DNA of 64,000 bases from Symploca sp. SIO1C2 (GCA_010672925.1 JAAHFP010000032.1:1-64000); one strand, 5' to 3'. Numbered from the stretch's first letter, positions 48,156 to 58,401 are shown. The notes: a model not told the origin generated them from the sequence alone. Translations and numbers: made by a program.

Positions 48156-49514
48156 CTAACTACCTAATTTCAACACCTGCTCGGTAACTGCGAGACTTTC
48201 TTCATAAAGCATTTCCCGACCCCAGCGTTGTAATTGCTGACTCAGTAGTTGCTCTGTTTTTTGGTCAAACAGCGGTGACACCTGCTGAATGCGACAAGAT
48301 TGGGCTCCACCACCGGCCTCCATACGCATACAACCAGTGGTTTCGGAACACAAGACTGTACAACAGTCAGCTTCCATATTGGTGGAACCCAAGCGCAGAC
48401 TAATCAAATCTCCAGCAACTTCTCCCTCATCAGCCACGGGAATTCCTGCCAACTCTGCTTCTACTGCTCGTCCATTGGAGGTGGTGAATTTAACGCGCCG
48501 GATATCATAATCACCCCCTTCTTTCTGATAGGAGTCAGGACGCCACTGGAGCCGAGAAGCCAACCAGCTGAGAAACATCAGTGCCTGAGCTTGATTACCT
48601 TGTTCATAATCAATGGTTACTTTGTCAACCTCCTGAAGCGCTGCACGACGCTCTGGCGGGTCGAAAGCCTCAGCAGTCAACTCTTGCCATGCTGCCAACC
48701 TTCGCCAGTTCAAGTCCGCAAAGGGAGTTCCTTGACCCATCAGGGTTAGTACTTTTTGCAGATCTGCTTCTGGGTGGTGGAAAGTACTAGAGTCAATAAT
48801 CACGCTATTGCTCAAATTTGCCAGTCGCTTGAACAGACCATAATCAGCGTCTGGTATTGCCTTCCACCAGACAAACTTCGGTAACTCCCCGATCATCAGT
48901 TCAGATATCAGTCCGCTGACCCTTTCTAAGGCAGCGTTAGTACCCTTAAGAGTGATATATTCGCAGCAAACTAAGGTACTCTGGCTATGTTTTTGCACAG
49001 GGCAGGAGGCCGATACCTGAGCACTAACCCCTTGATCTTCTCCAGCAGTGGGTAAAAGGGCGATAATTCTACAAGGATTAGCAGCTGCGATCGCATCGGC
49101 AATGCCAGCTCCTTCCATATCAGCGGAATATCCTTCCCTTTTATGCATCTCCCCTTTAGCAAGTTTGGCTGCATATTCTTCCCGCAGCTTTGCCTTCAGG
49201 ATTTCATCTGCTTGACCAGTTTTCGGCAATTCATAGGCTTTTTGTGCTGCTTTGATAGCAGAGAACAGGCGCGGACCTGCGATACCATCTATAGGACCGG
49301 AGTAATATCCTAGGGCAGCCAACAGCTGCTGAGTTTCTTCTGGTTCATAAACGACCAAACTAAAAGTTGTAGCTCGTACTGCCGACAGACCATCACCGTT
49401 TTCTCCAGCACCACCATAGCTTTGCCAGATTTGGCGTAGTTCCGCCTCAATTTCACTAAAGGAAATATCTTTGGGTGATTGTATAGAAACAATTGGAGGA
49501 GATTGTGTAGCCAT
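48156..49514 (-). CDS. opcA: OpcA, glucose-6-phosphate dehydrogenase allosteric activator
   Basis: 452 aa from ATG 49514; in-frame codons upstream are heptanucleotide repeat translation. An N-terminal helical part precedes a peptidoglycan-binding-like segment LLAALGYYSGPIDGIAGPRLFSAIKAAQKAYELPKTGQ (about 74-112). The OpcA domain proper follows, with GELPKFVWWKAIPDADYGLFKRLANLSNSVIIDSSTFHHPEADL and DLNWRRLAAWQELTAEAFDP. OpcA assembles and activates G6PDH, in answer to redox state in cyanobacteria. It lies just downstream of zwf, its partner. Four Cys in the C-terminal CCTVLCSETTGC stretch may be redox-sensitive. Confidence 0.95.
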   Translation of the reverse strand: MATQSPPIVSIQSPKDISFSEIEAELRQIWQSYGGAGENGDGLSAVRATTFSLVVYEPEETQQLLAALGYYSGPIDGIAGPRLFSAIKAAQKAYELPKTGQADEILKAKLREEYAAKLAKGEMHKREGYSADMEGAGIADAIAAANPCRIIALLPTAGEDQGVSAQVSASCPVQKHSQSTLVCCEYITLKGTNAALERVSGLISELMIGELPKFVWWKAIPDADYGLFKRLANLSNSVIIDSSTFHHPEADLQKVLTLMGQGTPFADLNWRRLAAWQELTAEAFDPPERRAALQEVDKVTIDYEQGNQAQALMFLSWLASRLQWRPDSYQKEGGDYDIRRVKFTTSNGRAVEAELAGIPVADEGEVAGDLISLRLGSTNMEADCCTVLCSETTGCMRMEAGGGAQSCRIQQVSPLFDQKTEQLLSQQLQRWGREMLYEESLAVTEQVLKLGS

Positions 49515-49519
49515 ATTGG

Positions 49520-49558
49520 TTATTTGTTGTTTGTTGTTTGTTGTTTGTTGCTTGGGAA
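49520..49558. repeat. TTGTTTG heptanucleotide tandem repeat
   Basis: Five TTGTTTG units occupy the zwf-opcA junction just upstream of the opcA start, followed by GGGGAAT units. Confidence 0.85.
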
Positions 49559-49627
49559 TGGGGAATGGGGAATTGGTAGATTTAATTTTTCCTCTGCTCC
49601 TCTGCTCCCCATCTCTCTTGTTTCTCT

Positions 49628-51157
49628 TCACAACCTGCGCCAGCGGCGTCCATCTTGGTTAATCAAGTTTTCTGCCTCTGATGGCTCCCAGGTTCCTGCT
49701 TCGTATTGAGGAACTGAGGCTGGATCTGAGGGGGCATCCCATGCTGATAATGCTGGAGTTACTACCCGCCAAGCTTCTTCTACTTCATCTGCACGGGTGA
49801 ATAAAGTTTGATCCCCTAACATGCAGTCAAGTAGCAGCCGATTATAAGCATCTGCTGTTGCCATGCCAAAAGAAGAGCCGTAGCTAAAGTCCATATCTAC
49901 TGTGCGGGTGCGTAAATCTGGTCCTGGCATTTTTGCTTCAAAACGTAAGGAAATGCCCTCATTAGGCTGTAGGCGCATAGTTAGAACATTAGGACTAGTT
50001 TGCTGAGCAGCAGATTTGAAAATCATCAGTGGGACATCCCGAAACTGGATGGAAATCTCGCTCACCTTTTTCGGTAGACGTTTACCTGTCCGCAGGTAAA
50101 AAGGCACCCCTTGCCAACGCCAGTTATCAATCACTAGCTTGAGCGCTACGTAGGTTGGTGTGGTGGAGTTGGGGTTAACTCCTGGCTCCTCACGATACCC
50201 AGGAACCTGTTCCCCTTTCATCCAACCTGCTGAATATTGACCTCGAATGGCGGAATTTTCTAGATTATGAATATCCGCTAGGCGAGTTGCTTCAATAACT
50301 TTTACTTTTTCTGTCCGAATGCTATCAGCATCTAGAGCATTGGGGGTTTCCATCGCCGTGAGGCAAAACAGTTGCATCAGGTGGTTTTGCACCATATCCC
50401 TTAATGCTCCAGAAGTTTCATAATAACCAGCTCTCTCTTCAACCCCGACTGTTTCTGCTACAGTAATCTGGACATGGTCAACAAACTGACGATTCCATAG
50501 GGGTTCAAATATGGCATTGGCGAAGCGGAAAACTAATAAATTCTGGACTGTTTCTTTGCCTAGATAATGGTCAATACGATAAACTTGACTCTCTTTACAA
50601 ACTTTTTGTACTACTCTATTGAGGGCTTGGGCTGAACTCAAATCTTTGCCAAAAGGTTTTTCAATCACCAAGCGGTGCTTCATCGGATCATTTACCATGT
50701 CCGCTGCTCCCAGCTGTCGGAGAGCTTCCGGGAAAAATTTGGGAGAAACTGCTAGGTAAAATACCCGGTTTCCCATGGTTCCTCGTTTACCATCTAGTTC
50801 CCCTAAGAAAGCTTTTAGTTTCTGATAGCTTTCTGGTTGATCCATATTACCGGAACAATAAAAAAGACCTTCAGCAAAGTCTTTCCATACTTCTTCTGAT
50901 TCAATACCGTCAGAAAAATCTTCAATACCCTCACGCATTTGTTCCCGGAAATACTCGTGGCTCCAGTCTCGACGTGCCACACCAACAATAGTAAGTTCCG
51001 GCGGTAGGCGTCGCCCACGTTTGAGTTGATAAAGAGCTGGAACCAGTTTGCGTTTGGTAAGGTCTCCAGATGCGCCAAAAATAACTAAAATTAAAGGTTC
51101 TGGCGTCCTTTCCTGTTGCAAGCCAACGCGCAAGGGATTTTCTAACAGAGTCACCAT
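49628..51157 (-). CDS. zwf: Glucose-6-phosphate 1-dehydrogenase
   Basis: 509 aa, ATG at 51157. [21 protein letters not shown] is the NADP Rossmann motif, [10 protein letters not shown] and [14 protein letters not shown] the substrate-binding and catalytic His segments, and [12 protein letters not shown] the G6P-binding C-terminal motif. It is the entry enzyme of the oxidative pentose phosphate pathway, main source of NADPH in the dark. It is followed by its activator OpcA, and upstream are tal and fbp in the same direction. Confidence 0.98.
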   Translation of the reverse strand: MVTLLENPLRVGLQQERTPEPLILVIFGASGDLTKRKLVPALYQLKRGRRLPPELTIVGVARRDWSHEYFREQMREGIEDFSDGIESEEVWKDFAEGLFYCSGNMDQPESYQKLKAFLGELDGKRGTMGNRVFYLAVSPKFFPEALRQLGAADMVNDPMKHRLVIEKPFGKDLSSAQALNRVVQKVCKESQVYRIDHYLGKETVQNLLVFRFANAIFEPLWNRQFVDHVQITVAETVGVEERAGYYETSGALRDMVQNHLMQLFCLTAMETPNALDADSIRTEKVKVIEATRLADIHNLENSAIRGQYSAGWMKGEQVPGYREEPGVNPNSTTPTYVALKLVIDNWRWQGVPFYLRTGKRLPKKVSEISIQFRDVPLMIFKSAAQQTSPNVLTMRLQPNEGISLRFEAKMPGPDLRTRTVDMDFSYGSSFGMATADAYNRLLLDCMLGDQTLFTRADEVEEAWRVVTPALSAWDAPSDPASVPQYEAGTWEPSEAENLINQDGRRWRRL

Positions 51158-51487
51158 AAATAGAATGAAGAATTAAGAATGAAGAATTAAGAATGGGGGA
51201 TGGGGCTTGCTGAAGACAATTATCCTATCGCTTTTTGTTTAGCACTTGTGGTATTCTTTGTCACCATTCCCCTATTTATTAGAGCGTCAGTCAAGAAACC
51301 GGGTTTCTCTTGGGGAAATGTTGATATTTTGTATGTTAGGAGCCGCTCCACTGGAGGTGCACCACCCGCTACAAAAGTCAGAAATAAGGTCAAATCATCT
51401 TCCCTTGGAGCCTCCTGCCTCCTGCCTCCTGCCTTCTGCCTTATTTCTTCAGAGAAACCCGGCTTAAAGAGGCTATTTAGGTCTGAC
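51158..51487. other. Repeat-rich spacer between zwf and tal
   Basis: 330 bp with GAATGAAGAATTAA repeats (51160-51195), an inverted pair around AAACC(C/G)GGTTTCT at 51297 and 51453, and a GCCTCCT repeat (51413-51440). An apparent 107-codon rightward frame here reads through repeats and is not accepted. The insertion probably separates zwf-opcA from tal-fbp transcription, or at least lengthens the operon. Confidence 0.6.
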
Positions 51488-52642
51488 TTAAACTGCTGCC
51501 AACTGATTGACTTTACCTTCTAGAGATGACATCAAGGACTCAAAGGGCTTAATGAATTTGTCAATTCCTTCACTCAGCAGTTCTTCCATGATGTTGTCTA
51601 AATTGATCTTAACCTCTGGGTCTTTAAGAGTTTCAATCAACTGGTAGGCTTCGTCAATAGCGGTTTCTACACGACTAGCAGGGTCACAATGATCAGCACA
51701 GGCTTCAATGGTGCTAGGGGGCAAGGTATTGACTGTATCAGGACCAACTAGCTCATCAACATACATGACATCACTGTAGGCAGGGTTTTTGGTGCTGGTA
51801 CTAGCCCAGAGTAAGCGCTGAACCTTGGCTCCTTTAGCGGATAGGGCTTTCCAGCGATCGCTCTGAATAATTTTCTTGTACTCTTGATAAGCGATTTTGG
51901 CATTAGCGATCGCTACTTTGCCTTTAATATTCTCCAACTTCGCTGTTAAATTCGGCTCATCGACACCTTCTAACTGCTGATCAATCAAGCCATCAATTTT
52001 GCTATCAATCCGGCTAAGGAAGAAGCTGGCTACTGAAGATATATTACTGATGTCTTTACCTTCTGCTACCCGTTTTTCTAAGCCCCGGATATAAGCCCAA
52101 GCCGTGTCAATGTAGCTCTGTACTGAGAAGAGCAAGGTAACATTAACATTAATGCCTTCGCTGATTACCCGCTCCACCGCTGGTAAGCCTTCCGGAGTGC
52201 CAGGAATTTTGATCATGACGTTTTCGCGACCAATAGCCTGATAATAGCGAATAGCTTCAGTGATGGTGCTTTCCGTATCTGCGGCAATGTTGGGTGGTAC
52301 TTCAATACTAACATAGCCGTCGAAACCGTTGGTCTCCTCATAAACAGGTTTGAAGATATCGCAGGCATTGCGGATGTCTTCAAAGACTAAAGATTCATAA
52401 ATCTCCATCACAGATTTATTAGTTCTGATGCCTGCATCAATAGCCTTATCGTAGACAGCATTCCCCGCGATCGCTTTTTCAAAAATGGCAGGGTTAGAGG
52501 TAATCCCACAAATCCCGCGCTCACTAATCAGTTGCTTGAGTTCACCGGACTCGATGATTGTACGGCTCAGGTTATCCATCCAGATACTCTGACCATAGGT
52601 TTTTTCTATTTGGAAGATGGGATTTTCGGCTGTTGCTGTCAT
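51488..52642 (-). CDS. tal: Transaldolase
   Basis: 384 aa, ATG at 52642. SIWMDNLSR, GITSNPAIFEKA, VSIEVPPNIA, ENVMIKIPGTPEGLPAV with the Schiff-base Lys, and NVTLLFSVQSYIDTAWAYIRGLE identify the TalB/TAL-PGI-like group. It interconverts sedoheptulose-7-P + GAP and erythrose-4-P + fructose-6-P. Position between fbp and zwf matches the conserved cyanobacterial OPP cluster. Confidence 0.96.
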   Translation of the reverse strand: MTATAENPIFQIEKTYGQSIWMDNLSRTIIESGELKQLISERGICGITSNPAIFEKAIAGNAVYDKAIDAGIRTNKSVMEIYESLVFEDIRNACDIFKPVYEETNGFDGYVSIEVPPNIAADTESTITEAIRYYQAIGRENVMIKIPGTPEGLPAVERVISEGINVNVTLLFSVQSYIDTAWAYIRGLEKRVAEGKDISNISSVASFFLSRIDSKIDGLIDQQLEGVDEPNLTAKLENIKGKVAIANAKIAYQEYKKIIQSDRWKALSAKGAKVQRLLWASTSTKNPAYSDVMYVDELVGPDTVNTLPPSTIEACADHCDPASRVETAIDEAYQLIETLKDPEVKINLDNIMEELLSEGIDKFIKPFESLMSSLEGKVNQLAAV

Positions 52643-52787
52643 GAATTAACTCCTAATGCTTGTACTCTTTGAAGATTGCTGATGTTCAAGGAATGAAAGT
52701 TGTGAGATTCTGTATACAGGTGTAAAGCTATATAGTCAAATACTCTTTAATCTTTGTTAATACTTTATATTTCACCGTTCATCCTGA

Positions 52788-53852
52788 CTAACGAGCTATC
52801 TGCAATCCTTCTCGGGACTCTCTTGCCCTATCCTGAATAAAAGACTTCACAAGAGCGACATCTTCTTTACTACCAATAATCAATGGTGTACGGGAGTGAA
52901 GTTTCTCTGGTAAGACATCTAGAATCTCTTCCTCTCCTGTACTTGCTGCACCACCAGCTTGTTCCATTAAAAAGGCCAGGGGAGAAGACTCGTATAGTAG
53001 ACGCAACTTACCTTCCGGTTTTCTTAGGGTACCAGGATACAAGAAAACCCCACCCTGGAATAAGATCCGGTGGAAATCTCCTACTAGTGCTCCACTATAG
53101 CGGGCAGTATATCCTTCGTGGCGATGGACATAACGAATATAGTCGCGGATGGACTCTTCCCACTGCCAGAAGTTTCCTTCATTGGTGCTGTAAACTGGGC
53201 CGTGTTCTGGTACCTGAATGTTAGCGCTCGATAGGATGAATTCACCTAAGCTGGGATCGAGGACGAAGGAGTGAACACCAGTACCAATGGAATACACCAG
53301 CATCGTGCTGGGACCGTAGAGAATGTAGCCAGCGGCGATTTGTTTGCGCCCATTTTGGAGCAAATCTTGGGCTTCTCCATCAATATCGTTGCCTTCTTGT
53401 TTACGAATGGAAAAAATCGAACCAAGATTCAAGTTAACGTCGATATTTGAGGAACCATCAATTGGGTCATAAAGTAGAGTATAACGTCCAATTGGGCAGT
53501 TTTCTGGAATGTAGTAGGGCTTTTCCATTTCCTCCGATGCTAAGCGACAGACAAGACCACTTTGCTTAAACACGGAAATAAAGACGTCATTAGCATAGAC
53601 ATCCATCTTTTTGACGGATTCTCCCTGTACATTGAGATTACCCGTAAATCCTAAAGCTCCTTCTACTAAACCGGCACGGCTCATGCGTCTAGAAATCAAC
53701 TTTGCGGCTAGGGCAATGCGATTCATGATGGCGCTCAAATCCTGTGCTTCCATTGAGAAACTGTGGAGTTCTTGTAGAACGTGACGAGACAGTGTTGTAC
53801 AATCTCGATCCAGGGTACGATCTTGAGCAACAGATCCACTTGTATCTACCAT
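52788..53852 (-). CDS. fbp: Fructose-1,6-bisphosphatase class I
   Basis: 354 aa from ATG 53852, which has AGGA six bases upstream; a GTG at 53882 is rejected. [24 protein letters not shown] is the metal-binding DPxDGSS signature, and [25 protein letters not shown] and the C-terminal helix are as in class I enzymes. It removes phosphate from FBP for gluconeogenesis and the Calvin cycle. First gene of the leftward fbp-tal-zwf-opcA cluster. Confidence 0.97.
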   Translation of the reverse strand: MVDTSGSVAQDRTLDRDCTTLSRHVLQELHSFSMEAQDLSAIMNRIALAAKLISRRMSRAGLVEGALGFTGNLNVQGESVKKMDVYANDVFISVFKQSGLVCRLASEEMEKPYYIPENCPIGRYTLLYDPIDGSSNIDVNLNLGSIFSIRKQEGNDIDGEAQDLLQNGRKQIAAGYILYGPSTMLVYSIGTGVHSFVLDPSLGEFILSSANIQVPEHGPVYSTNEGNFWQWEESIRDYIRYVHRHEGYTARYSGALVGDFHRILFQGGVFLYPGTLRKPEGKLRLLYESSPLAFLMEQAGGAASTGEEEILDVLPEKLHSRTPLIIGSKEDVALVKSFIQDRARESREGLQIAR

Positions 53853-54131
53853 AGTTTTCCTACTCCCTATCGAGTCAGGCACTTGCTCTTCTAAGGCAGT
53901 TACTCATGAAGCTGTCTCAAAAAAGCCGAATGCTGAGTCCTCTTTGTCTTTCTATTGTAGATAGGCATTTTGGATCAAGCTGATAACTTTAGACGAATTA
54001 TAGAAGTCTAGGATCAATGGTAGGGCTAGACAAATCAAGAGAGCATCGGATGGAGATTCCTTTGTTCCTCCCCTCCTGTGATACCATGTCAGCCTAAACA
54101 GTAAGGACAGGGTTTCAGACGCAATTTTTCG

Positions 54132-55022
54132 ATGAAATTTAATTTTGACCAGCTTGTAATTGTTGGCATCACCACACTAGATGACCAAGACCTCAAGTAT
54201 CTTCAGTCTATATCCAAAGCGAAAGTAACTACCTGGAGTTGCATAGAAGATGTCGCAGAGCTACTCGTGCCGGAAATGGACGGCTTGCTTGTAAGTATAC
54301 GCACAAAAGTAGATGCTTCTTTGTTGGAAAAAGCTAGAAAACTGCGATACATAGGGGTGTCCGGTTCCAGCCTAAACAACATAGATATGGAAGCGGCAAC
54401 TCGACTTGGCATCCAAGTTTCCAATGTAGTTGGATATTGTGATACCGAAACAGCTGAGTTTGTTATATTCGTCGCTTATGCATTAGCACGAGGTGTATTG
54501 AGGAAGGATTGGCCAGAGTTTCCTTATTCACTTCATGGTAAGACTCTGGGAATCATTGGTATGGGAAGGACTGGCACGTCTTTATGCAAACTTGCTCGTG
54601 GAATTGGTATGCATGTTTTGTACTATAGTAGGACGCGCAAACCAGAATTAGAAGATACTTGCATTGCCTATTCCAAATTAGAGGATGTTGTGTTTAAAAG
54701 CGATATTATTTCATTACACGTTCCTCCCCATACCCAAGCTTTAACTGCAAAAGATTTTTCTCGCATGAGACATTCAGCTGTTCTGGTGAATACTTGTATT
54801 GGACAGATATTTCGCGAAGAAGATTTAATAAAGTGGTTATCACTACGTTCTAATACTGCTATTTTTGATTCCATATCAGCCCGTGCCTATGAAAGAGTTT
54901 TCTCTCAGAAGAATGCTATTCGATTAGAGGCCGCTGCTTATGCCACTTCAGAATCAATGATGCGAATTCGAGAGGGGCTACTCCAAAATGCCCGTACTTT
55001 TTTGATAAAGTCATCACACTAG
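54132..55022 (+). CDS. 2-hydroxyacid dehydrogenase-like protein lacking catalytic residues
   Basis: 296 aa, ATG. The fold of D-2-hydroxyacid dehydrogenases is clear: N-terminal LRYIGVSGSSLNNIDMEAATRLGIQVSN, the NAD site GKTLGIIGMGRTGTSLCKLARG (about 136-157) and IISLHVPPHTQALT. The three catalytic positions, however, are changed: NTCIGQ instead of NT(A/S)RG (Arg to Ile223), DSISA where DVFE supplies Glu, and AAAYATS in place of TPHIA (His to Tyr270). It could be a noncatalytic binding or regulatory protein, or catalyse another reaction. It is divergent from the cluster at 55315-59451. Confidence 0.8.
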   Translation: MKFNFDQLVIVGITTLDDQDLKYLQSISKAKVTTWSCIEDVAELLVPEMDGLLVSIRTKVDASLLEKARKLRYIGVSGSSLNNIDMEAATRLGIQVSNVVGYCDTETAEFVIFVAYALARGVLRKDWPEFPYSLHGKTLGIIGMGRTGTSLCKLARGIGMHVLYYSRTRKPELEDTCIAYSKLEDVVFKSDIISLHVPPHTQALTAKDFSRMRHSAVLVNTCIGQIFREEDLIKWLSLRSNTAIFDSISARAYERVFSQKNAIRLEAAAYATSESMMRIREGLLQNARTFLIKSSH

Positions 55023-55314
55023 TAGCAAGTCTGATTAACTCAGATCTTGCAAGTCTAAAATTGACTAGTGGAGTTAGGGAATAGGGAATAGGGCACATGG
55101 AACAGGGAAAAACAGTAAAAATTGACGATTTCAGCATTGCAATTGATTATTGTAACTGAATCTAATAATTATTTATGAAAAGAGTGCAAGATGTGAGATT
55201 AACAAAAGTGCCAAATCTGAGTTAATAACGAATATATCTTGGGGATAAGCTCAATTTTCTTCTACGTTAATCACCCATAGAATTTGATGGTGAAGAACAA
55301 TCGTCAACTAGTTG

Positions 55315-56139
55315 TTACAACCTTGAAAGCTCATCGCGCCATTGCTTGAGGTTCTCAGCTAGATTAATTTCTTGATAATCAAGCATTTTGCAATAGTATG
55401 TATCTATAAACTGAAGATACAAAGGTATCAAACCCTTCTCCATCAGTTTAGTGGTGTCTTCATCACAAACAGGTTGCTCACATCTCCAACGAAAAGCTCG
55501 ATTTACAAGTTCAGCTTTGTTACCTTGATTATTCTCCAGATAATGAGCAACAGCTATGTCATTGCGACCGATATCCCCAGTAGATGCAGTATATAAAAAT
55601 CTTACTGGAAAAAGCACTATTTTTGTTAAAAGCACGACACCTTTATCAAAAAAAATAGTTGGCTGTAATAAATCTTTATTCATTTCGGATGTCCCCAAAA
55701 AATTAAGCGCAAATTTTGAGCTAGATACTTCCATTTCTCGTCTTGTTGGTTTAGGGATAGTTGTTCTCACCTCATTTCCAGCCAGAAGTCTACCATGAGC
55801 GATTAAATCTAATTTATCTAACGGTGGAAAGCGTCCTCCTGTTTCTTCTTTTCTTAAGGAAGCAAGAGAGCCCCAAAAAATTGATAGTCTTTCTGATAAA
55901 GGAATTGGCAAACTTTTTACATGATTTTTTATAACTTCAATTTGATGGGAATTTTCTACTGTTAAAGGACTAGTTAAAATAATTGCCAAATCAACATCAC
56001 TTACCTGCGGACTAAATCCGCCATGAGCTAAACTCCCCAACGCATAACAGGCTATAAGTCTTGAGCCAAATTCTTGTTTAGCCTGTTTCACTGCTTCTAC
56101 TAAAACGGTCTCTCCTACTTGATTAGAATTAGCTTTCAT
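55315..56139 (-). CDS. Nucleotidyltransferase-domain protein
   Basis: 274 aa. ACYALGSLAHGGFSPQVSDVDLAIIL is the GS..(x)..D-x-D motif of pol-beta-superfamily nucleotidyltransferases, as in aminoglycoside (streptomycin-type) adenylyltransferases; a helical C-terminal half follows (about 135-274) with FDKGVVLLTKIVLFPVRFLYT. It may adenylylate a small molecule or provide self-resistance. Last gene of the leftward cluster, 48 bp after the haem-protein gene. Confidence 0.75.
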   Translation of the reverse strand: MKANSNQVGETVLVEAVKQAKQEFGSRLIACYALGSLAHGGFSPQVSDVDLAIILTSPLTVENSHQIEVIKNHVKSLPIPLSERLSIFWGSLASLRKEETGGRFPPLDKLDLIAHGRLLAGNEVRTTIPKPTRREMEVSSSKFALNFLGTSEMNKDLLQPTIFFDKGVVLLTKIVLFPVRFLYTASTGDIGRNDIAVAHYLENNQGNKAELVNRAFRWRCEQPVCDEDTTKLMEKGLIPLYLQFIDTYYCKMLDYQEINLAENLKQWRDELSRL

Positions 56140-56187
56140 TAACTTGTTATTTAATAGTTTAATGAGTATTGTTACATTTCTATTTAT

Positions 56188-57081
56188 TCAGTTCGAGAGA
56201 ACCTCAACTGAAGCTTTTGTTGCTTCAAACAGTAATGATTTGATGTATTCTTCGTGCTTATATAACTCTCGATCTGAAAGCTCAAATTGGCTAGAATCCT
56301 GTTTTGACCCAGCGTAAATACCATTGAGTTTTAAATCAAGGATGATCGCCTTTATCCGCTGACTTAAGCTATGCAATAATGAGTCGCTATGTGTTGTAAC
56401 TCGCTTGACTAAAAAGAAATAATCGAAGAGAGTGTTGTTCTCTTCTTTGGGGTTAACCTCTATCTCTGTATTTTTGGCTTCCTTAAGCAGTGAGGCACTT
56501 GAAGGTACAAGTCTTTTAGCAACACCATAGTGTTTTTTTTGATGTTGCAAAAAACTTTGTTTGAATGCTTGCTGAGGAGTTTTTAGGCTATCAGTATAGT
56601 GTTTTTTGATAATTTGATTGACCAACTGAGGTATAGGCTCATAATCGGCTGACCAGTTGCCACTAAAACCTTTGTGGAAAAGAGACATATAAGGTCTTAT
56701 TGTTGAGTGATAAAATGCTTGAGGGCATGAACCTGTATATTCAAATATTACTGAGCAACCTTCTAGAATCTTTGTACACAGATTAAGCTTTTGTTCAATT
56801 TCCCTCATATTGCTTGTGTTGGTTATAGCAAACAGTTCTTTCGATAGCACGTACCAAAAGACTAACATCGTTTGATGGCCTGTTATCCATCTGAACCAGA
56901 ACATGTCGCTTAGTTCTGGATTTTTCCATTTCTCAATGTTGTCGTCTAGGCTGTAGAGAAAATCTTTTGAAAAATAACTGTTTGGGCAGGTATATGTGTC
57001 TAATTCGCCTAGAGATGCTCGAATAGGCATCTCTATTATTTCATTATTGTAAGGATAGTCGCCAAATTTGAAATCTTTCAT
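56188..57081 (-). CDS. TDO-superfamily haem-dependent aromatic hydroxylase candidate (LmbB2/SfmD-like)
   Basis: 297 aa, ATG. Mostly helical. WFRWITGHQTMLVFWYVLSKEL places His69 in a helix, and EYTGSCPQAFYHSTIRPYMSLFHKGFSGNWSADYEPI (about 114-150) holds His125 and His136. The block YTGS...YHS.IRP.M..FH..FSG.W..DYEP recalls the histidine-ligated haem enzymes that hydroxylate tyrosine in lincomycin and hormaomycin pathways (TDO superfamily). I recognise it from memory only, with no alignment. It is 11 bp upstream of nothing else but follows the VOC gene by 11 bp. An alternative is another TDO-fold enzyme such as PrnB-like. Confidence 0.5.
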   Translation of the reverse strand: MKDFKFGDYPYNNEIIEMPIRASLGELDTYTCPNSYFSKDFLYSLDDNIEKWKNPELSDMFWFRWITGHQTMLVFWYVLSKELFAITNTSNMREIEQKLNLCTKILEGCSVIFEYTGSCPQAFYHSTIRPYMSLFHKGFSGNWSADYEPIPQLVNQIIKKHYTDSLKTPQQAFKQSFLQHQKKHYGVAKRLVPSSASLLKEAKNTEIEVNPKEENNTLFDYFFLVKRVTTHSDSLLHSLSQRIKAIILDLKLNGIYAGSKQDSSQFELSDRELYKHEEYIKSLLFEATKASVEVLSN

Positions 57082-57092
57082 GTCTGTTTAGG

Positions 57093-57530
57093 CTAAGGTT
57101 TATACATGGCTTCAAATTCTAAGCCGTTTACATCATAAAAGTAGAAGGATGATACCCCATCTTTATCTGTCACAATATCGGTGGCTGGGTCATTTAGTTT
57201 AAACTTATAAAACCCTGATTCATAAAGACTGAACCAACGATTTTTGAGTTCTTCAAGCTGATTTTTTTCGGAGACTTGCAAACAAAAATGTTGGTATTGA
57301 ATGGCATTGTTTGGAACAGCGACGTGTTGGCTATTGATATCAAAAATGTGAAATTTAAAATTGCCTGTTTGAAGTTCTACTAGTTGAGTAATCGAAGGAA
57401 GTCTTTTTAATGTCAGATCAGAAAATTCTGCTAGTGTCCAGTTTTGTTCACAAGAAAAAAAATCTTTATACCATTTCACTGTATTTTCCAGATCATCAGT
57501 TTGGATGCCAATATGGTCAAATTTAAACAT
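57093..57530 (-). CDS. VOC-superfamily protein, possible extradiol dioxygenase
   Basis: 145 aa. FDHIGIQTDDLENTVKWYKDFF is the first beta-alpha-beta module with His6; QHFCLQVSEKNQLEELKNRW gives His81; DVNGLEFEAM gives Glu140. This is the H-H-E metal set of VOC enzymes (glyoxalase I, type I extradiol dioxygenases). Placed between an SDR and a haem hydroxylase candidate, it could cleave a catechol such as DOPA. An isomerase, epimerase or resistance role is equally possible from sequence alone. Confidence 0.7.
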   Translation of the reverse strand: MFKFDHIGIQTDDLENTVKWYKDFFSCEQNWTLAEFSDLTLKRLPSITQLVELQTGNFKFHIFDINSQHVAVPNNAIQYQHFCLQVSEKNQLEELKNRWFSLYESGFYKFKLNDPATDIVTDKDGVSSFYFYDVNGLEFEAMYKP

Positions 57531-57582
57531 AGGAGAGCGAGTGAAATTTGATAAGATAAAGAAATAAACAATTGCTGATTAT

Positions 57583-58371
57583 TTACAAGCTTCTTGTTTT
57601 TCCGCCATCGACTGGCAGGTTAATTCCATTAATATAAGCAGCGGCTGGAGAAGCCAGAAATGCGACAGCCCAAGCTACTTCTTCTGGTTTGCCGAACCTA
57701 CGCATTGGAATAATATTTTTCATTTCCGCTATAACTTGCGATTCACTCTTGCCTGTCAACTTGATTCTATCTTGACCAATGGAATATAATCGTTTGGTTG
57801 CTGTGGAACCTGGCAGGACGTTATTAACTGTAATTTCATCTTTGCCAAGCTCATTCGCCATTGTTTTTGCCCAACTGGAAACAGCACCCCTAATTGTATT
57901 GGAAACAATCATATCGTCTAGAGGCTGCTTGGCTGTGTAGGAAGTAATGTTAATAATTCTGCCATATCCAGCTTTTTTCATGCCCGGTATGACAGCTTGG
58001 CTGAGGAGATGAGAACAAACCAAATGTTGGTTAAATGCGGCAATGAAGTCTGATGCTTTTGCTGCCACTGCTGACCCTAGTGGGGGGCCTCCTGTATTAT
58101 TAACGAGGATATGAATAACTTTTGTGTTATCAAGGTATGTATCTACTCTCTCCTTCAAGGTATCTGGATCGGAGAAATCTGCCACAATAAAATCATGGCT
58201 TTGTTTCGGACTTGTTTTTAACTCCTGTAAAGTAGCTGCTAGCTTTTTTTCATTTCGAGCTATCAGTGTAATGCTGGCTCCCAAATCTGCTATGGCGATG
58301 GCACAAGCTTTACCGATGCCATCTGTGCTTCCGCAGACAAATGCGTGTTTGCCTTCACAACTTATATCCAT
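57583..58371 (-). CDS. Atypical short-chain dehydrogenase/reductase
   Basis: 262 aa. FVCGSTDGIGKACAIAIADLGASITLIARN is the NAD(P) Rossmann motif, ILVNNTGGPPLG the NNAG-like loop, IINITS the catalytic Ser (144), and YINGINLPVDGGKTRSL the C-terminal family end. The YxxxK pair is absent: SNTIR (157-161) occupies its place, giving Ser and Arg instead of Tyr and Lys. Other SDRs of this lSNxxR subgroup exist. The reaction may be non-standard. Co-directional with its neighbours. Confidence 0.85.
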   Translation of the reverse strand: MDISCEGKHAFVCGSTDGIGKACAIAIADLGASITLIARNEKKLAATLQELKTSPKQSHDFIVADFSDPDTLKERVDTYLDNTKVIHILVNNTGGPPLGSAVAAKASDFIAAFNQHLVCSHLLSQAVIPGMKKAGYGRIINITSYTAKQPLDDMIVSNTIRGAVSSWAKTMANELGKDEITVNNVLPGSTATKRLYSIGQDRIKLTGKSESQVIAEMKNIIPMRRFGKPEEVAWAVAFLASPAAAYINGINLPVDGGKTRSL

Positions 58372-58401
58372 GTATCCGTTTTTCTTATAAGAAACTAACT
58401 A

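Noticed and set aside
48300-48749. 149-codon rightward frame opposite opcA
   Set aside because: Wholly antisense to opcA, with no family resemblance.
51200-51523. 107-codon rightward frame between zwf and tal
   Set aside because: Translates short tandem and inverted repeats and runs into the 3' end of tal on the other strand.
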